Origin: JBCDKH01 sp964388485
GTDB lineage: Bacteria; Planctomycetota; Phycisphaerae; Tepidisphaerales; Tepidisphaeraceae
Assembly (NCBI GenBank): GCA_964388485.1
Contig: CAYMAS010000016.1
Coordinates: forward strand, 13,949-77,948
DNA length: 64,000 nt
Reading direction: 5' to 3'
Shown: positions 25,164 through 34,473 of the stretch, piece after piece
Layout: every line of letters begins with the position of its first letter
Position numbering within the stretch: the first letter of the stretch is position 1
Position numbers and translations under genes: made by a program
The notes under the pieces: generated by a model
Seen by the model: only the letters and a program-made list of their open reading frames with translations
Database searches by the model: none
What the model was told of the DNA's origin: nothing

Positions 25164-25188
25164 GGCGTTGCTCCACGTGGAGCACGCC
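25164..25188. terminator. Hairpin between glycosyltransferase and ECF sigma genes
   Basis: A perfect 16-base palindrome TGCTCCACGTGGAGCA (25169-25184) extended by GGCG/CGCC with one bulge. It lies 75 bp after the glycosyltransferase stop and about 30 bp before the sigma factor gene. No U-run. It may be a terminator or a structure in the sigma factor leader. Confidence 0.45.
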
Positions 25189-25220
25189 CCAAGGGCTGCC
25201 GCGTAAGCTCGCCCGCGACC

Positions 25221-25862
25221 GTGATGAAGCTGTCCCTCGCATCCCGATCCGACGACCTCGACGCAGATGCCACGCTCGTCCGCCGCCTCCGCGACGGTGA
25301 CGCGACCGCAGGGGACGAGCTCGTCGACCGCTACACGCCGATGCTGCTGGGCTACCTCAAACGCCTGGCCCGCGGCAACCGGCAGGTCGCCGACGATCTG
25401 CACCAGGCCACCTGGCTCAGCGTCCTGGAACATCTCGACCAATTCGATCCCGACGGAGGCGGACCCGGCTTTAAACCTTGGCTCTTCCGCATCGCCACCA
25501 ACAAAGCCCACGACCATTTCCGTCGCCTCGGCCGCGAGTCACGACGCGTCGATGCCGTCGCTCACGACCCGACCTTGCGACGCAACGACCCCGACGAGGC
25601 CGACGCCGCCTCGCTCGTTCACGAAGAACAAGCACGAGTTCGGGCCGCGGTCGACAGGCTGCCCGACGCCCAGCGGCAGGTCGTCGAACTGCGCTGCTAC
25701 GGCGGACTCAAGTTCCAGGAGATCGCCGACACCCTCGGCTGCCCACTCAACACCGCCCTGGGCCGCATGCACAAAGCGACCAAGAAGCTGGAGATCGATC
25801 TCGACGAATCCCGCAATAAACCCGCTCCGCGTGGCGTTTCACCCTCGGCCTCCTTCGCATGA
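25221..25862 (+). CDS. ECF-type RNA polymerase sigma factor
   Basis: A protein of 213 residues. Region 2: LVDRYTPMLLGYLKRLARGN, QVADDLHQATWLSVLEHLDQ, FKPWLFRIATNKAHDHFRR. Region 4: LPDAQRQVVELRCYGGLKFQ followed by EIADTLGCPLNTALGRMHKA. The ATG pair at 25221/25224 makes the start ambiguous by one codon. It is followed at 20 bp by a gene for a single-pass membrane protein and then a secreted coiled-coil protein, the usual layout of an envelope-sensing sigma/anti-sigma operon. A short tail (KPAPRGVSPSASFA) extends beyond region 4. Confidence 0.92.
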   Translation: MMKLSLASRSDDLDADATLVRRLRDGDATAGDELVDRYTPMLLGYLKRLARGNRQVADDLHQATWLSVLEHLDQFDPDGGGPGFKPWLFRIATNKAHDHFRRLGRESRRVDAVAHDPTLRRNDPDEADAASLVHEEQARVRAAVDRLPDAQRQVVELRCYGGLKFQEIADTLGCPLNTALGRMHKATKKLEIDLDESRNKPAPRGVSPSASFA

Positions 25863-25881
25863 ACGTTTCGGCCACTCCCGC

Positions 25882-26430
25882 ATGAACGACTCCCACAACA
25901 TCACCGAAGCCGAGATGGAGGCGATGACGACCCGCATCGCCGAAGCCGCCGGCTCCGAGCCGACGGAGGGCGAATCGCGACTCGCCGCCGACCGGGTGAA
26001 GCGGCAACTGCGCAAAGCGTTGCCGCAGTTCCTCGCCGAACCCGGCATCGCCGGTCGCATCCGGCCGCGCGAGACGGACGGGGCGTCGCAGGCGTGGCGT
26101 TACGCACGATGGCCCCTAGCTGCGGTGGCGAGTTTGGTGGCGGGGCTGGTCGTGGTCTCCTTCTTCGCCGATACCGACTCGCTCGACAATCGCTACGTCC
26201 GCGGCGGCGGCGTGCCGCAGCCGGCGGCGGTGGACGAGGCCGCCTACCTCGAGCAGGTCGACCTCATCTTCGACTCGCCCACCGTCAACACCGCGTCGGA
26301 AGCCGGTGCGTTGGCTTGGGTCGACGCGGACGACATTGTCCCCGCCGGCTACGACGCGTTCGACCTCGATGACGTCCTTTGGGCAGACGACGTCGACTGG
26401 AGCCTGACTAATGCCGCCGTTGGCGGATGA
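25882..26430 (+). CDS. Single-pass membrane protein, putative anti-sigma factor
   Basis: A protein of 182 residues from ATG 25882. An acidic helical cytoplasmic N-terminus (ITEAEMEAMTTRIAEAAGSE; AADRVKRQLRKAL) precedes one membrane helix at about 77-96 (WPLAAVASLVAGLVVVSFFA). An acidic outer domain follows (VDADDIVPAGYDAFDLDDVL). There is no HxxxCxxC zinc anti-sigma motif. Position directly after an ECF sigma gene and topology suggest it regulates that sigma factor, but the assignment rests on context only. Confidence 0.65.
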   Translation: MNDSHNITEAEMEAMTTRIAEAAGSEPTEGESRLAADRVKRQLRKALPQFLAEPGIAGRIRPRETDGASQAWRYARWPLAAVASLVAGLVVVSFFADTDSLDNRYVRGGGVPQPAAVDEAAYLEQVDLIFDSPTVNTASEAGALAWVDADDIVPAGYDAFDLDDVLWADDVDWSLTNAAVGG

Positions 26431-26448
26431 CCTTTCTCGAGAGAATCC

Positions 26449-27183
26449 ATGCTGTTTCACCGCCTGCTTCATCGTCTCGCCCTCAGCCTGTCGGTCACCG
26501 CTGCGATCGCGTGCCTGGCCAGCGACGCCTGGGCCGTCCAGCCGCCGCCGCAAGAACGGCCGGACCGTGGGGAACGAATGGAGCGTGATCGCGAGCGGGG
26601 CCCACGAGCCGGCAGGGGCCGCATTGTCCGCGAAGAGGATCAGCGGTGGCAGGACACGCAGGCGTTCCTGACGGAGCACTCGCCGCACCGGCTGGCGATG
26701 TACAAGCGGATCAGAACCGAGATTCAAGGGCGGACCGACGACGACAACGCGGGCCGAACACGGCAGTTCACGCTGCTAGGCCGCCTGCGGGGCCGCATTG
26801 TGCAGCGAGTGCTGGAGCTACAACGGCTTGAGGAGAAGCAGCCGGAGCTGTACGAGCATGCTTTGCAGCAGTTCAAGCTCGAGGACACGCTCATGATGCA
26901 CCTCGACACCGCCCGATTGGCCAAGGTTCAAGGTGACGACGCAACGCTCGCCGATGCCCGGGCCAAGGCCCGTCAGGCCGCCGAGATATATGTCGACAAC
27001 GCTTTAGCCGAACGCGAAGCGCAACTCCGCCTCGCCGCCGACCGGTTGGCCAAGGCCCGGGAGGGTCTGGAGCGTGAGCGACGCCGCGCTGACGAGGCCG
27101 CCGACGACCTGCTCCGCCGCTTCGAGCGTCGGGTTGCCGGCGAGCGACCCCGTCGACCGTCGACGCGACCAAGATCGGATTAG
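26449..27183 (+). CDS. Secreted charged coiled-coil protein in the ECF operon
   Basis: A protein of 244 residues with a signal peptide cut near DAWA-VQPPP. The mature part is very rich in Arg and Glu: RPDRGERMERDRERGPRAGR, later LRLAADRLAKAREGLERER and RRADEAADDLLRRFERRVAG. Long helices suggest a periplasmic coiled coil, reminiscent of Spy/CpxP-type stress proteins but without their LTxxQ motifs. It begins 18 bp after the membrane protein gene, so it is the third gene of the sigma operon and might be its sensor or target. Confidence 0.75.
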   Translation: MLFHRLLHRLALSLSVTAAIACLASDAWAVQPPPQERPDRGERMERDRERGPRAGRGRIVREEDQRWQDTQAFLTEHSPHRLAMYKRIRTEIQGRTDDDNAGRTRQFTLLGRLRGRIVQRVLELQRLEEKQPELYEHALQQFKLEDTLMMHLDTARLAKVQGDDATLADARAKARQAAEIYVDNALAEREAQLRLAADRLAKAREGLERERRRADEAADDLLRRFERRVAGERPRRPSTRPRSD

Positions 27184-27206
27184 TGGCGGTTCGACCCACT
27201 GATGAC

Positions 27207-27242
27207 GCCCGGTGGCACTGCGAGGTTGCAATGTTACCGGGC
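27207..27242. terminator. Hairpin between convergent genes
   Basis: GCCCGGT (27207-27213) pairs with ACCGGGC (27236-27242). About 15 bp further on, CTCAA-GGAA and TTCC-TTGAG can form a second stem. They lie between the ends of the sigma operon (27183) and of the pseudopilin gene (27289). Either could terminate transcription from one side. Confidence 0.45.
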
Positions 27243-27288
27243 GATGATGATGAGCCCTCAAAGGAAACGATGCTTCCTTGAGCGACCA

Positions 27289-28182
27289 CTATTCGGAATA
27301 GAAGATTCTGGGATACTTGACGCCTCCAACGTCGACACGGACGCCTTTGTAGATCGACCAGGAGTCGAGGAAGCTGGCGTGGCCGTCAGCCCAAAGAATG
27401 TTGCCGCCGCCGACGGAGTAGGCACCGTTGGAGGCCCGGATCTGGGCCGGGGTGAGTGAGCGATAGTAGGAATCGTCGTCGTAGACCTTGTGACGCTGGT
27501 GGTCGATGAAGTAGTGCTTGCCCTTAACTTCGGTAGGAGCGGCAGCTATGTCCCATTTGCCACCCAACTCGCCGCTCCTGCTGCGGGAGTCGGCGTTGAG
27601 GACGACCTCACTTGAGTTCTTGATCATGGTCAGCTTGGGGTACCCGCGGTACTGAGCCTTCCAATCACCGCCCGGCAGCTCGTCATTCGGCGGCAGCCAG
27701 CGATTCTGACCATAACCGCCGAGGATTTTGCGGTCATATTCCAGGTTTTGGAATCTGCCGTCGCTGCGGCTGGGGCAGATGATGACTGTGTCTTCCTTCT
27801 GATTGTCGAGAATCTGGGCCGCAGTCTCCGAGTAGTTCGTCGTCGGTGTGAGACGATCGTCGCCGAGGATGTAGGGGCTGAGGAACAGCGGCCAGATGCC
27901 CCCGCCGTACGCGTACGTGCCAAGGACCCAATCCTCGTCGCACGCGGCGGGCAAGGCATTGTTGTAGTCGTTGGCGTACATCATCTGACCGGTGCCGATC
28001 TGGCGCAGGTTACTGAGACAAACAGCGTCTCTGGCAGACGATCGAGCCCGGTTCAGCGTCGGCAGCAGAATCGAGACCAGCAGCGCGATGATGCCGATGA
28101 CGACGAGCAGTTCGACAAGTGTGAAGCCGTGAATCAGCCGCCGATGGGAAGTCCGTCGCGGTGAGCTATAGACGCAAGACAT
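27289..28182 (-). CDS. H-X9-DG type pseudopilin
   Basis: A protein of 297 residues, start at ATG 28182 with AGGAGG about 8 bases upstream. The N-terminal methylation motif and helix are GFTLVELLVVIGIIALLVSI, followed by LLPTLNRARSSARDAVCLSN and LRQIGTGQMMYANDYNN. Near the C-terminus GGGNILWADGHASF carries the DGH element of the DUF1559/H-X9-DG family. It is downstream of the large BNR/CBM protein gene on the same strand (46 bp), so the two are probably co-transcribed. A role in assembling or exporting surface enzymes is speculative. Confidence 0.88.
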   Translation of the reverse strand: MSCVYSSPRRTSHRRLIHGFTLVELLVVIGIIALLVSILLPTLNRARSSARDAVCLSNLRQIGTGQMMYANDYNNALPAACDEDWVLGTYAYGGGIWPLFLSPYILGDDRLTPTTNYSETAAQILDNQKEDTVIICPSRSDGRFQNLEYDRKILGGYGQNRWLPPNDELPGGDWKAQYRGYPKLTMIKNSSEVVLNADSRSRSGELGGKWDIAAAPTEVKGKHYFIDHQRHKVYDDDSYYRSLTPAQIRASNGAYSVGGGNILWADGHASFLDSWSIYKGVRVDVGGVKYPRIFYSE

Positions 28183-28228
28183 GGAGAGCCTCCTCTTCGA
28201 GTGGTGGGAAAGTAACAAAACGCTCGAT

Positions 28229-31200
28229 TCAAACTGCTACGAGGTCGAGATACTGGACCTTGGCATTGAGAGCACCGGGTGCGACGCTCAGATCGAGGAA
28301 ACCATCATTAACATTGATCAGGACGTCGGCGAACAGATCGGAGCCAACGTTCTGGTCGGAAAGCAATACGCCTTCGATGAGAAAGTTGTTCTGGCTGTTC
28401 GTGTAGGACGGATCGCCCGCGGCGAGCGTTAGGCGATAGGTGCCGTTGGCGACAGCCGCTCGCCACTGCCGGTCCTGGCCGCCGCGTTGCAGGTGGTTGA
28501 GCGTGTCGAGCCGATCGTCGGGATCGACGTTGCGGTCCCGCGTGTTGAAGTTGTCGCCGCCGACCCAGCCGTAGGAAAAGCCGTTGCCGCGATCACCGTA
28601 GGCAAAGCCGGTGTCGGCGAGATAGCCGCTGGGCGTGGGGCTGGTGTCGGCTTGGAAGTTGAACCGCAACGTCTGCGTCGGCGGCGAGGCCTGGTTGAAG
28701 ACGAGGTGGTCGATGTCGAAGCCGCCGCCGACGTTCTCGACACGCAGCACCGCCGATCCGCTCCCGAGGCTGAAGCTGGACGAGGGGCTGGTCGTGGTGA
28801 ACGCGTTCCAGCCGCCGGTGGCCCCGAGGGTGAGGGTGTCGATCGTGTCGAAGCCGCTGCCACTGTCGAGCAGCAGCTTGAGGTTGCCGACGCTGCTGCT
28901 GCTGGAAAGGCCCGAGGAATAGCGAGCCACGATCTCGTAGTCGCCGGCGACGGCCGAGTTGATCGTGTACTCGAGCCACTCGCCGCCCTTGGTGTAGCCG
29001 ACGGCGAGCCCGCCGGTGGCGTTGGACTTGTTGCCGATGTCGACGTTGTCGCCGGGGCGGAACGTCTGATTGCCCTGTCTGCGATCGTCGTCGTTGTAGG
29101 CGACGCCTTGTCCGCCCACGTCGTAAGCCTCCGCCTCGATGACGGTGCCGTCGGTTACGCTGCGCGGCCCGTCGAACGCGGCTTGCCCGTCGCCGGCGGG
29201 GCCGGTGATGGAGACGTTGTCGAATCCCCGGATGCCGCTGCCGGTGCCGTCGGATCCCTTGTCGCCGGTCGTGGATCGCAAGGCGACAATGATCTCGTCG
29301 AACTGGCTCAGATCAACGACGAACTCGTCGCTGATGGTGACCCAGCCGTTCGTGTCGATCGTCGTTTCCGGCAAAGTCAACGCCGCCGGGTCGGTCAGCG
29401 GGACGGCCGAGGCAGGCGCTTGGCCGCTCTGGAAGAACGACTTGATCTCGTTCTTTGTGAGCGTTTGCCCGTTCGTCATACCGAACAAGGCGATGCCGGG
29501 GCCGTCGAAGTGCTTGTTGACGTCGAAGTTCAGATCGACGCTGGCGGTCCAGGTCTCGGTCGCCCCGAACTGGCTGACGTCGATGGCGTGGTAGGACTGG
29601 CGTCCCCACGGCCGTGGGCCGATGTGGCGTCCGTCGTTGCCGCCGGTTTCGGCGATGTCGTCGCTGTACCAGATGCCGGAGTCGTCGGTGCCGACGGTGT
29701 AGGTGTCGCTAAAGCCGGTGCTCGGAAGGAAGTCGCCGTCGACGAGGTACTGACCGGCGACGAAGGGCTTGGCGACGTCGACCTCGACGGTCCCTGTGGC
29801 GACAAGGCCGCGGCCGTCGGTGATGGTGTAGGTGAAGGCGTCGGGTCCGACGAAGCCGCTGTCGGGCGTGTAGACGAGCGAGTCGCCGCTGCGGGTGACG
29901 GTGCCGTACTCGCCGTCCTTGAAGTCGATCAGGCTGATCGGGTCGCCGTCGGGGTCGCTGTCGTTGGCGAGGACGGCGACGGTGGCGGCGGTGTCGCGAT
30001 CGGTCTCGAGCTCGTCGGTGACGGCGATCGGCTTCTGATCGATAGTCGTCGGCAGGGGCGAGTCGTCGCCGTAGGCGAAGCCGCTGCCGCCGAGCGAGAC
30101 GTAGAAGCGGCCGAACTCATTCCAGTCGCCCGCAACGCTCTGCGGCTCCGTGGAGATGCCGGCCGGGTATTGCGAGACGAGCGACCAGGTCGCGCCTTCG
30201 TCGGTCGAGCGGAAGATGCCGTTCTGGCCATCGATGACGCCCGAGACGTAGAGGGTCGGGTAATCGCTGCCGGCGGCTCCCTTGCCGAAAGCGATGTCGG
30301 TGGCCTTGATGCCGGGGATCGCGTTCCAGCCGGTCACGTTGCCGTTGGTGTCGTGGGTGGAGCGCCAAAGCTTGCCGCTGCCGTCGCTGCCACCGCCGCG
30401 GGTGGCCCAAAGATCACCGGCTTTATCTGCGTCGGGCAATCCGTCAGGCCCGACGGCGTGGAGGAGCTTGCCGTGGAAGGCGAAGACATCGCCCGGCGCG
30501 GGCAGGACGCTCCAGGTGTCGCCGCCGTCGGTCGTCTTGATGAAGTTGTTGCCCTCGTTCTTACCGACGCCGAGGTAGGCGTAGAAGGTGCCGGGCGTGT
30601 TCGGGTCGGCGACGAGGCCCTCGTAGCGGAAGTACCAGTTGAAGCCTTGCGTCTCGACGGGCGAGCCGTCGGGCTGCGTCGGGTAGCTCGACGGCTTGTT
30701 CCACGTTGCGCCGCCGTCGGTGGAGAAGTAGGGTTGGCGGTCGCCCGACAGGGGCATCCAGACGAGGTTGTCCTCGAAGCCGGGCCCGCTCGTGCCGGGG
30801 ACGACGGTGCCGAACTTGAGATCGTTCGGATGCGTCGAGTCATCGTCCTGGACGATGTCGCCGTCGTCGCTGATGGAGTCGAAGACGTTCCACGTGAGGC
30901 CGCCGTTGGTCGAGTAGCCGCTGAGATAGGCATCCTCGTTGCCCGGGCTCTGCTTGTTCCAGGCCGTCATCGTGACGTAATCCGGGTCGTTGGGCCGGTA
31001 CGCCAGGTCGTAGGCGAAGTGGAGTGTCTGGGCCGGATAGAAGCGTTGAGCGTTGTTGGCGCTGGGGTTCGTAAACCGGAAGCCGACCAGGTCCTGCGTG
31101 GTGGCCAGCACCCACGGCTTGCCGGGTAGCGACAAGAGGTCGGTGCCGATGGTCTCCTCGTTGCCGCTGGTGTCGATCTCCTTCGTGTAGCTGGCGGTGC

Positions 31201-32959
31201 CGGCGGCGGGATCGAACTGGAAGTTGTCAGCCCGAACCGCGCCAACGCCGCCCGTCAGCCAGAGCCGGCTCAGCGCGGCGCCGCCAGGCTCGAAGTGCGG
31301 GTCGAAAGCAACCTCGCTGAACTCGGACCAGACGTTCTCCGGCTCCTGCTCCTGGCGCTCCTGCATCCAGAGGAACTCGGTGTTGTTCTTGTCGACCTCG
31401 ACACTCGTGAAGTCGCCGGGCGTCGCGTTTGCGCCTGCATCGGTGACGTAGCTGGGCGAGTGGTTCGCCGCCTCAACGAGCCAGACGCCGGGGTTGTTGG
31501 CGTCGACGGCGATGCTGCGGTAGCGATCGTTGCTGGTCGGCCGCGGATCGATGGAGGCGATGTCGGCACCGCTCGCGCCCCAGCCGGCACCGGGTCGGTA
31601 TTTGAACAGCTCGTGGCCGGTGGCATTCTTGCTATCGAGCGTGAAGAGGACCGTGCTGCTGGAGCCTGGAAGGAATTCGATGTCGGTGACGACTTTGTTC
31701 CCGTCGAGCCCGGTGGCGGCGTCGGTCATGGGCGACCATGTTTGCCCGGCGTCGTCCGAACGCCAGAGGCCGCCCTCGTAGACCCCGGCAAGGTGCTGGC
31801 CCGTCTTGCTCGCGTCGTAGACCGACAGCGAGACGGCCGACAGGTCGAGCGACCTCTTCGGGTTCGAGCCGCCGTCGACGCGGATGTTGGCGTAGCTGGA
31901 GTGGCTCTTGGTGTTACCGCCCGATCCATTGTCGTCGTGGACGAAGACGAGCCGCTCGATCGACTGGCCCGCGTAGTTGGAGAGGTCGATCTCGTATTCC
32001 GTCTTGCCAAGGCCGATGGTCGCCAGTCGCTCGGCGTAGGTGCCTTCCTTGCGGCTCGATACGACGTCGCTCGCCGCTGTGCCGTGGAGATTGAAAAGGA
32101 CCTGGCCGTTGGACGCGTTGTTGTCGGTGTCGAAGCCGATTGCCTGAAGTTCACCCTCGACGGCCGAGCTGAAGTCGAAGCGCAGTTTGCTGCCGTCGGT
32201 GATATCGTAACGGAACGGGGCGCTGGTCCAGGCGTCGCCGGAGACCGCCAGCGAGGAACCTTCGACGGCGGCATAGACGTGATCGCCGTCTGCGGGATCG
32301 ACCGCAACCGTGAAGACGCCCGACGTCGCGCCGCCGCTGGGCAAGACGGTGGGGGCGACGTGCGTCCAGCTCACGCCGCCGTCGGTGCTTTTGGACAGGC
32401 CTGCGTCGCTGGCGAAGTAGACGGTGTCCGGATCGGTCGGGTCGACGGCGAGTCGCTCGTTGAACTGACGCAGGCCGTCGTTCGGGTAGGTGTTGACGTC
32501 GAGCGACGTCGGCGTCCACGAATCGCCTTGGTCGCCCGACCGATAGACGCGGTCGGCGTAGGCCATGTACACGACGTTCGAGTCGCTGATCGAGATGGCC
32601 ATTCCGTCGACGCCGCCGCCGACGTAGCCGTCGTTGAGCTTGACGTCGCTGGCGAAGTCTGCGAAGCGGTCGACGGTAGTCAGCTGTTCCCACTCGCCAT
32701 CTGGGCCGACGCGTCGTTGGGCGCCGCCGACGTCGGTCCAGAGGTAGCGGACGTCGGCGGTGGGGTGGATGACGATACCCGTCGCGTACCCGCCGCCGCC
32801 GACGACCATCGGGGCGGTGTTGTAGTCGGCGGAGATGTCGTCGAACCCGGCGGCCAGCAGGCGGCGTGGCTCGAGCGGCTCCGCCGCGACGACGTGCTTG
32901 TGGGCGTGGGTGGACGTGATGACGCTGCCCACCGCAAGGGCGATCTTCGCTCGGGACAT
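28229..32959 (-). CDS. Giant secreted BNR/GH74-like protein with Ig-like, CBM6 and malectin-like domains
   Basis: A protein of 1576 residues; ATG 32959 has GGAGGA upstream. The N-terminus carries the LEPR-XLL motif (EPLEPRRLLAAGFDD) near residue 30. Residues up to about 970 form a beta-propeller array with at least seven Asp-boxes (SGDQGDSW, STDGGVSW, SDDAGQTW, STNGGLTW, STDGGATW, TTDGGDTW, STDEGATW). Parts resemble GH74 xyloglucanases: WTDVGGAQRR and RQFNERLAVDPTDPDTVYFA. An Ig/cadherin-like domain follows at about 976-1066 (ANDSDPDGDPISL), a beta sandwich, a CBM6 at about 1270-1425 (VIEAEAYDVGGQGVAYND) and a malectin-like C-terminal domain (FNFQADTSPTPSGYLADTGF). Likely cell-surface polysaccharide binding or cleavage; catalytic residues not verified. 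Confidence 0.88.
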   Translation of the reverse strand: MSRAKIALAVGSVITSTHAHKHVVAAEPLEPRRLLAAGFDDISADYNTAPMVVGGGGYATGIVIHPTADVRYLWTDVGGAQRRVGPDGEWEQLTTVDRFADFASDVKLNDGYVGGGVDGMAISISDSNVVYMAYADRVYRSGDQGDSWTPTSLDVNTYPNDGLRQFNERLAVDPTDPDTVYFASDAGLSKSTDGGVSWTHVAPTVLPSGGATSGVFTVAVDPADGDHVYAAVEGSSLAVSGDAWTSAPFRYDITDGSKLRFDFSSAVEGELQAIGFDTDNNASNGQVLFNLHGTAASDVVSSRKEGTYAERLATIGLGKTEYEIDLSNYAGQSIERLVFVHDDNGSGGNTKSHSSYANIRVDGGSNPKRSLDLSAVSLSVYDASKTGQHLAGVYEGGLWRSDDAGQTWSPMTDAATGLDGNKVVTDIEFLPGSSSTVLFTLDSKNATGHELFKYRPGAGWGASGADIASIDPRPTSNDRYRSIAVDANNPGVWLVEAANHSPSYVTDAGANATPGDFTSVEVDKNNTEFLWMQERQEQEPENVWSEFSEVAFDPHFEPGGAALSRLWLTGGVGAVRADNFQFDPAAGTASYTKEIDTSGNEETIGTDLLSLPGKPWVLATTQDLVGFRFTNPSANNAQRFYPAQTLHFAYDLAYRPNDPDYVTMTAWNKQSPGNEDAYLSGYSTNGGLTWNVFDSISDDGDIVQDDDSTHPNDLKFGTVVPGTSGPGFEDNLVWMPLSGDRQPYFSTDGGATWNKPSSYPTQPDGSPVETQGFNWYFRYEGLVADPNTPGTFYAYLGVGKNEGNNFIKTTDGGDTWSVLPAPGDVFAFHGKLLHAVGPDGLPDADKAGDLWATRGGGSDGSGKLWRSTHDTNGNVTGWNAIPGIKATDIAFGKGAAGSDYPTLYVSGVIDGQNGIFRSTDEGATWSLVSQYPAGISTEPQSVAGDWNEFGRFYVSLGGSGFAYGDDSPLPTTIDQKPIAVTDELETDRDTAATVAVLANDSDPDGDPISLIDFKDGEYGTVTRSGDSLVYTPDSGFVGPDAFTYTITDGRGLVATGTVEVDVAKPFVAGQYLVDGDFLPSTGFSDTYTVGTDDSGIWYSDDIAETGGNDGRHIGPRPWGRQSYHAIDVSQFGATETWTASVDLNFDVNKHFDGPGIALFGMTNGQTLTKNEIKSFFQSGQAPASAVPLTDPAALTLPETTIDTNGWVTISDEFVVDLSQFDEIIVALRSTTGDKGSDGTGSGIRGFDNVSITGPAGDGQAAFDGPRSVTDGTVIEAEAYDVGGQGVAYNDDDRRQGNQTFRPGDNVDIGNKSNATGGLAVGYTKGGEWLEYTINSAVAGDYEIVARYSSGLSSSSSVGNLKLLLDSGSGFDTIDTLTLGATGGWNAFTTTSPSSSFSLGSGSAVLRVENVGGGFDIDHLVFNQASPPTQTLRFNFQADTSPTPSGYLADTGFAYGDRGNGFSYGWVGGDNFNTRDRNVDPDDRLDTLNHLQRGGQDRQWRAAVANGTYRLTLAAGDPSYTNSQNNFLIEGVLLSDQNVGSDLFADVLINVNDGFLDLSVAPGALNAKVQYLDLVAV

Positions 32960-33084
32960 GTTGGCTCCTCCAAGAGCTTGAGTAAGTCCGGGCCGGATTG
33001 CCCGTTCGGACAAGATGGCGAAGTAACGCATCTTCAGCTTCCGCCGCGATCATGGCCGTTTACGCCTGATGCCAAGGCTCGCGG

Positions 33085-34461
33085 TCACATCCTCGACAAA
33101 TCGACCGGCGGCGGACCCATCCGGTCGGCCGCGACGTGATGCAGGACACGCTCCAGCAACCGGCGACGAAACTCGATCAACGTCGCCGCATGTGCTTCGA
33201 CACCGCTCAGATCGTCACGCTCCCAGGGGTCGGCGATCAGATCGAACAACGACTCCTGGCCGTCGCCCCAGCGGACGTACTTGTACGCGGGCGTGCGGAT
33301 CATCCGCCACTGCGTCTGGCCCTGACCGCACTCGGAGTAGGCGTCCCGGCGGGCGCTTGCCTCATCGAGGACGGAAATGCCACGCGAATTGGGCAGCTCC
33401 TGACGCGCGTCGAGGCCCGCGGCGGCAAGCAGCGTGGCGGGCACATCGATCGACTCGACCGGTCGATCGTTGCGAGTTCCAGCCTCCAGCCGGCCGGGCC
33501 AGCGAATTGTGACGGGCGTGCGGACGCTGGTGTCTTCGGGCCGGCTTTTGTTGATTCGGCCGTGGTGGCCCAGCATGTCGCCGTGGTCCGTGCAGCAGAT
33601 CACCAGCGTGTCGCCGCTCAGCCCGGCATGGTCGAGCGCGTCGAGAACGCGCGCCATTTGATCGTCGACAAAGCGGAGCAACCCGCAGTAGGCAGCCCGA
33701 TGCGCCCGCCTTGCCTCAACCTGGTTCGGCGGACAGTCGCCCTCGGGCAACGGCATGTCCTCGGGCCGGAACATGCACGCGTAATCCCCCGGCGGATCGA
33801 CCGGAAAGTGTGGTGCGCAGAAGGACGCATGCAGGTACCACGGCACCGACGCGTCGCGCTCGCCGATCCAACGCACGGCCTCGTCGGCGACGAACGCGTC
33901 GATGTTGTGCTCGATCGGCAGCGGGTTCGGCGGATAGGGCGGGCCCTTGCCGAACAGATCGCCGCGGCCCGCCAGGTGCCGGCGATAGTCGTCGAGCAGG
34001 CCGACCTCTCGCAGGTGCTGCGTCCAGTCGCAGTCGAACCAGTGCACGAGCGACTTGCCGGCGACTTCGACGAGATCGTCGTAGCCGACCTGCCGATTGA
34101 GGTCGCGATCATCGCGGAGGTCGTGCTCGAAGAGCCCCGCCTTGGCGTGCAGCTTGCCGATGAGGCCAGTCCTGTAGCCCGCGCGTTGTAACGCCCGGGG
34201 CATCGTCGGCAAATCGGTCGGCCAGTCGTGGCCGTTGCTCATCAACCGCTGGGCGACCTGACTTGGGTACAGCCCGCTCGTCCAGGCGAACCGGGCGGGC
34301 ATGCAGATGCGGCAGACGCTCGTCGCCTGGCTGAAGCACGTCCCCTCACGACGAAGCCGGTCCAACATCGCTAATTCCAGCCCCAGCACCACGCCGCCGG
34401 TCACGAAGTCGAACCGGTGTTGATCCGTCGTCAGCAGCAGGAGGTTCGGGCGGTCTGGCAT
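33085..34461 (-). CDS. Sulfatase (formylglycine-dependent)
   Basis: A protein of 458 residues, alkaline-phosphatase-superfamily sulfatase. The formylglycine motif C-x-P-x-R is present as CMPARFAWTSGLYP (Cys53). Metal-site segments are TTDQ (Asp13) and CTDHGDMLGHHG near residue 292. No signal peptide is visible, so the enzyme may act in the cytoplasm or periplasm on imported oligosaccharides, unless the true start differs. It lies 12 bp after the AraC-type regulator gene and upstream of the giant surface protein on the same strand. It probably removes sulfate esters from the polysaccharide attacked by this locus. Confidence 0.92.
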   Translation of the reverse strand: MPDRPNLLLLTTDQHRFDFVTGGVVLGLELAMLDRLRREGTCFSQATSVCRICMPARFAWTSGLYPSQVAQRLMSNGHDWPTDLPTMPRALQRAGYRTGLIGKLHAKAGLFEHDLRDDRDLNRQVGYDDLVEVAGKSLVHWFDCDWTQHLREVGLLDDYRRHLAGRGDLFGKGPPYPPNPLPIEHNIDAFVADEAVRWIGERDASVPWYLHASFCAPHFPVDPPGDYACMFRPEDMPLPEGDCPPNQVEARRAHRAAYCGLLRFVDDQMARVLDALDHAGLSGDTLVICCTDHGDMLGHHGRINKSRPEDTSVRTPVTIRWPGRLEAGTRNDRPVESIDVPATLLAAAGLDARQELPNSRGISVLDEASARRDAYSECGQGQTQWRMIRTPAYKYVRWGDGQESLFDLIADPWERDDLSGVEAHAATLIEFRRRLLERVLHHVAADRMGPPPVDLSRM

Positions 34462-34473
34462 GACGGGATGCGG

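Noticed and set aside
28487..33139. Very long plus-strand open frames (880 and 614 codons) opposite the giant surface protein gene
   Set aside because: They are antisense shadows of a GC-rich gene: composition is Val/Asp/Gly/Arg-heavy with no domain, while the minus strand has signal, Asp-boxes and CBM motifs.
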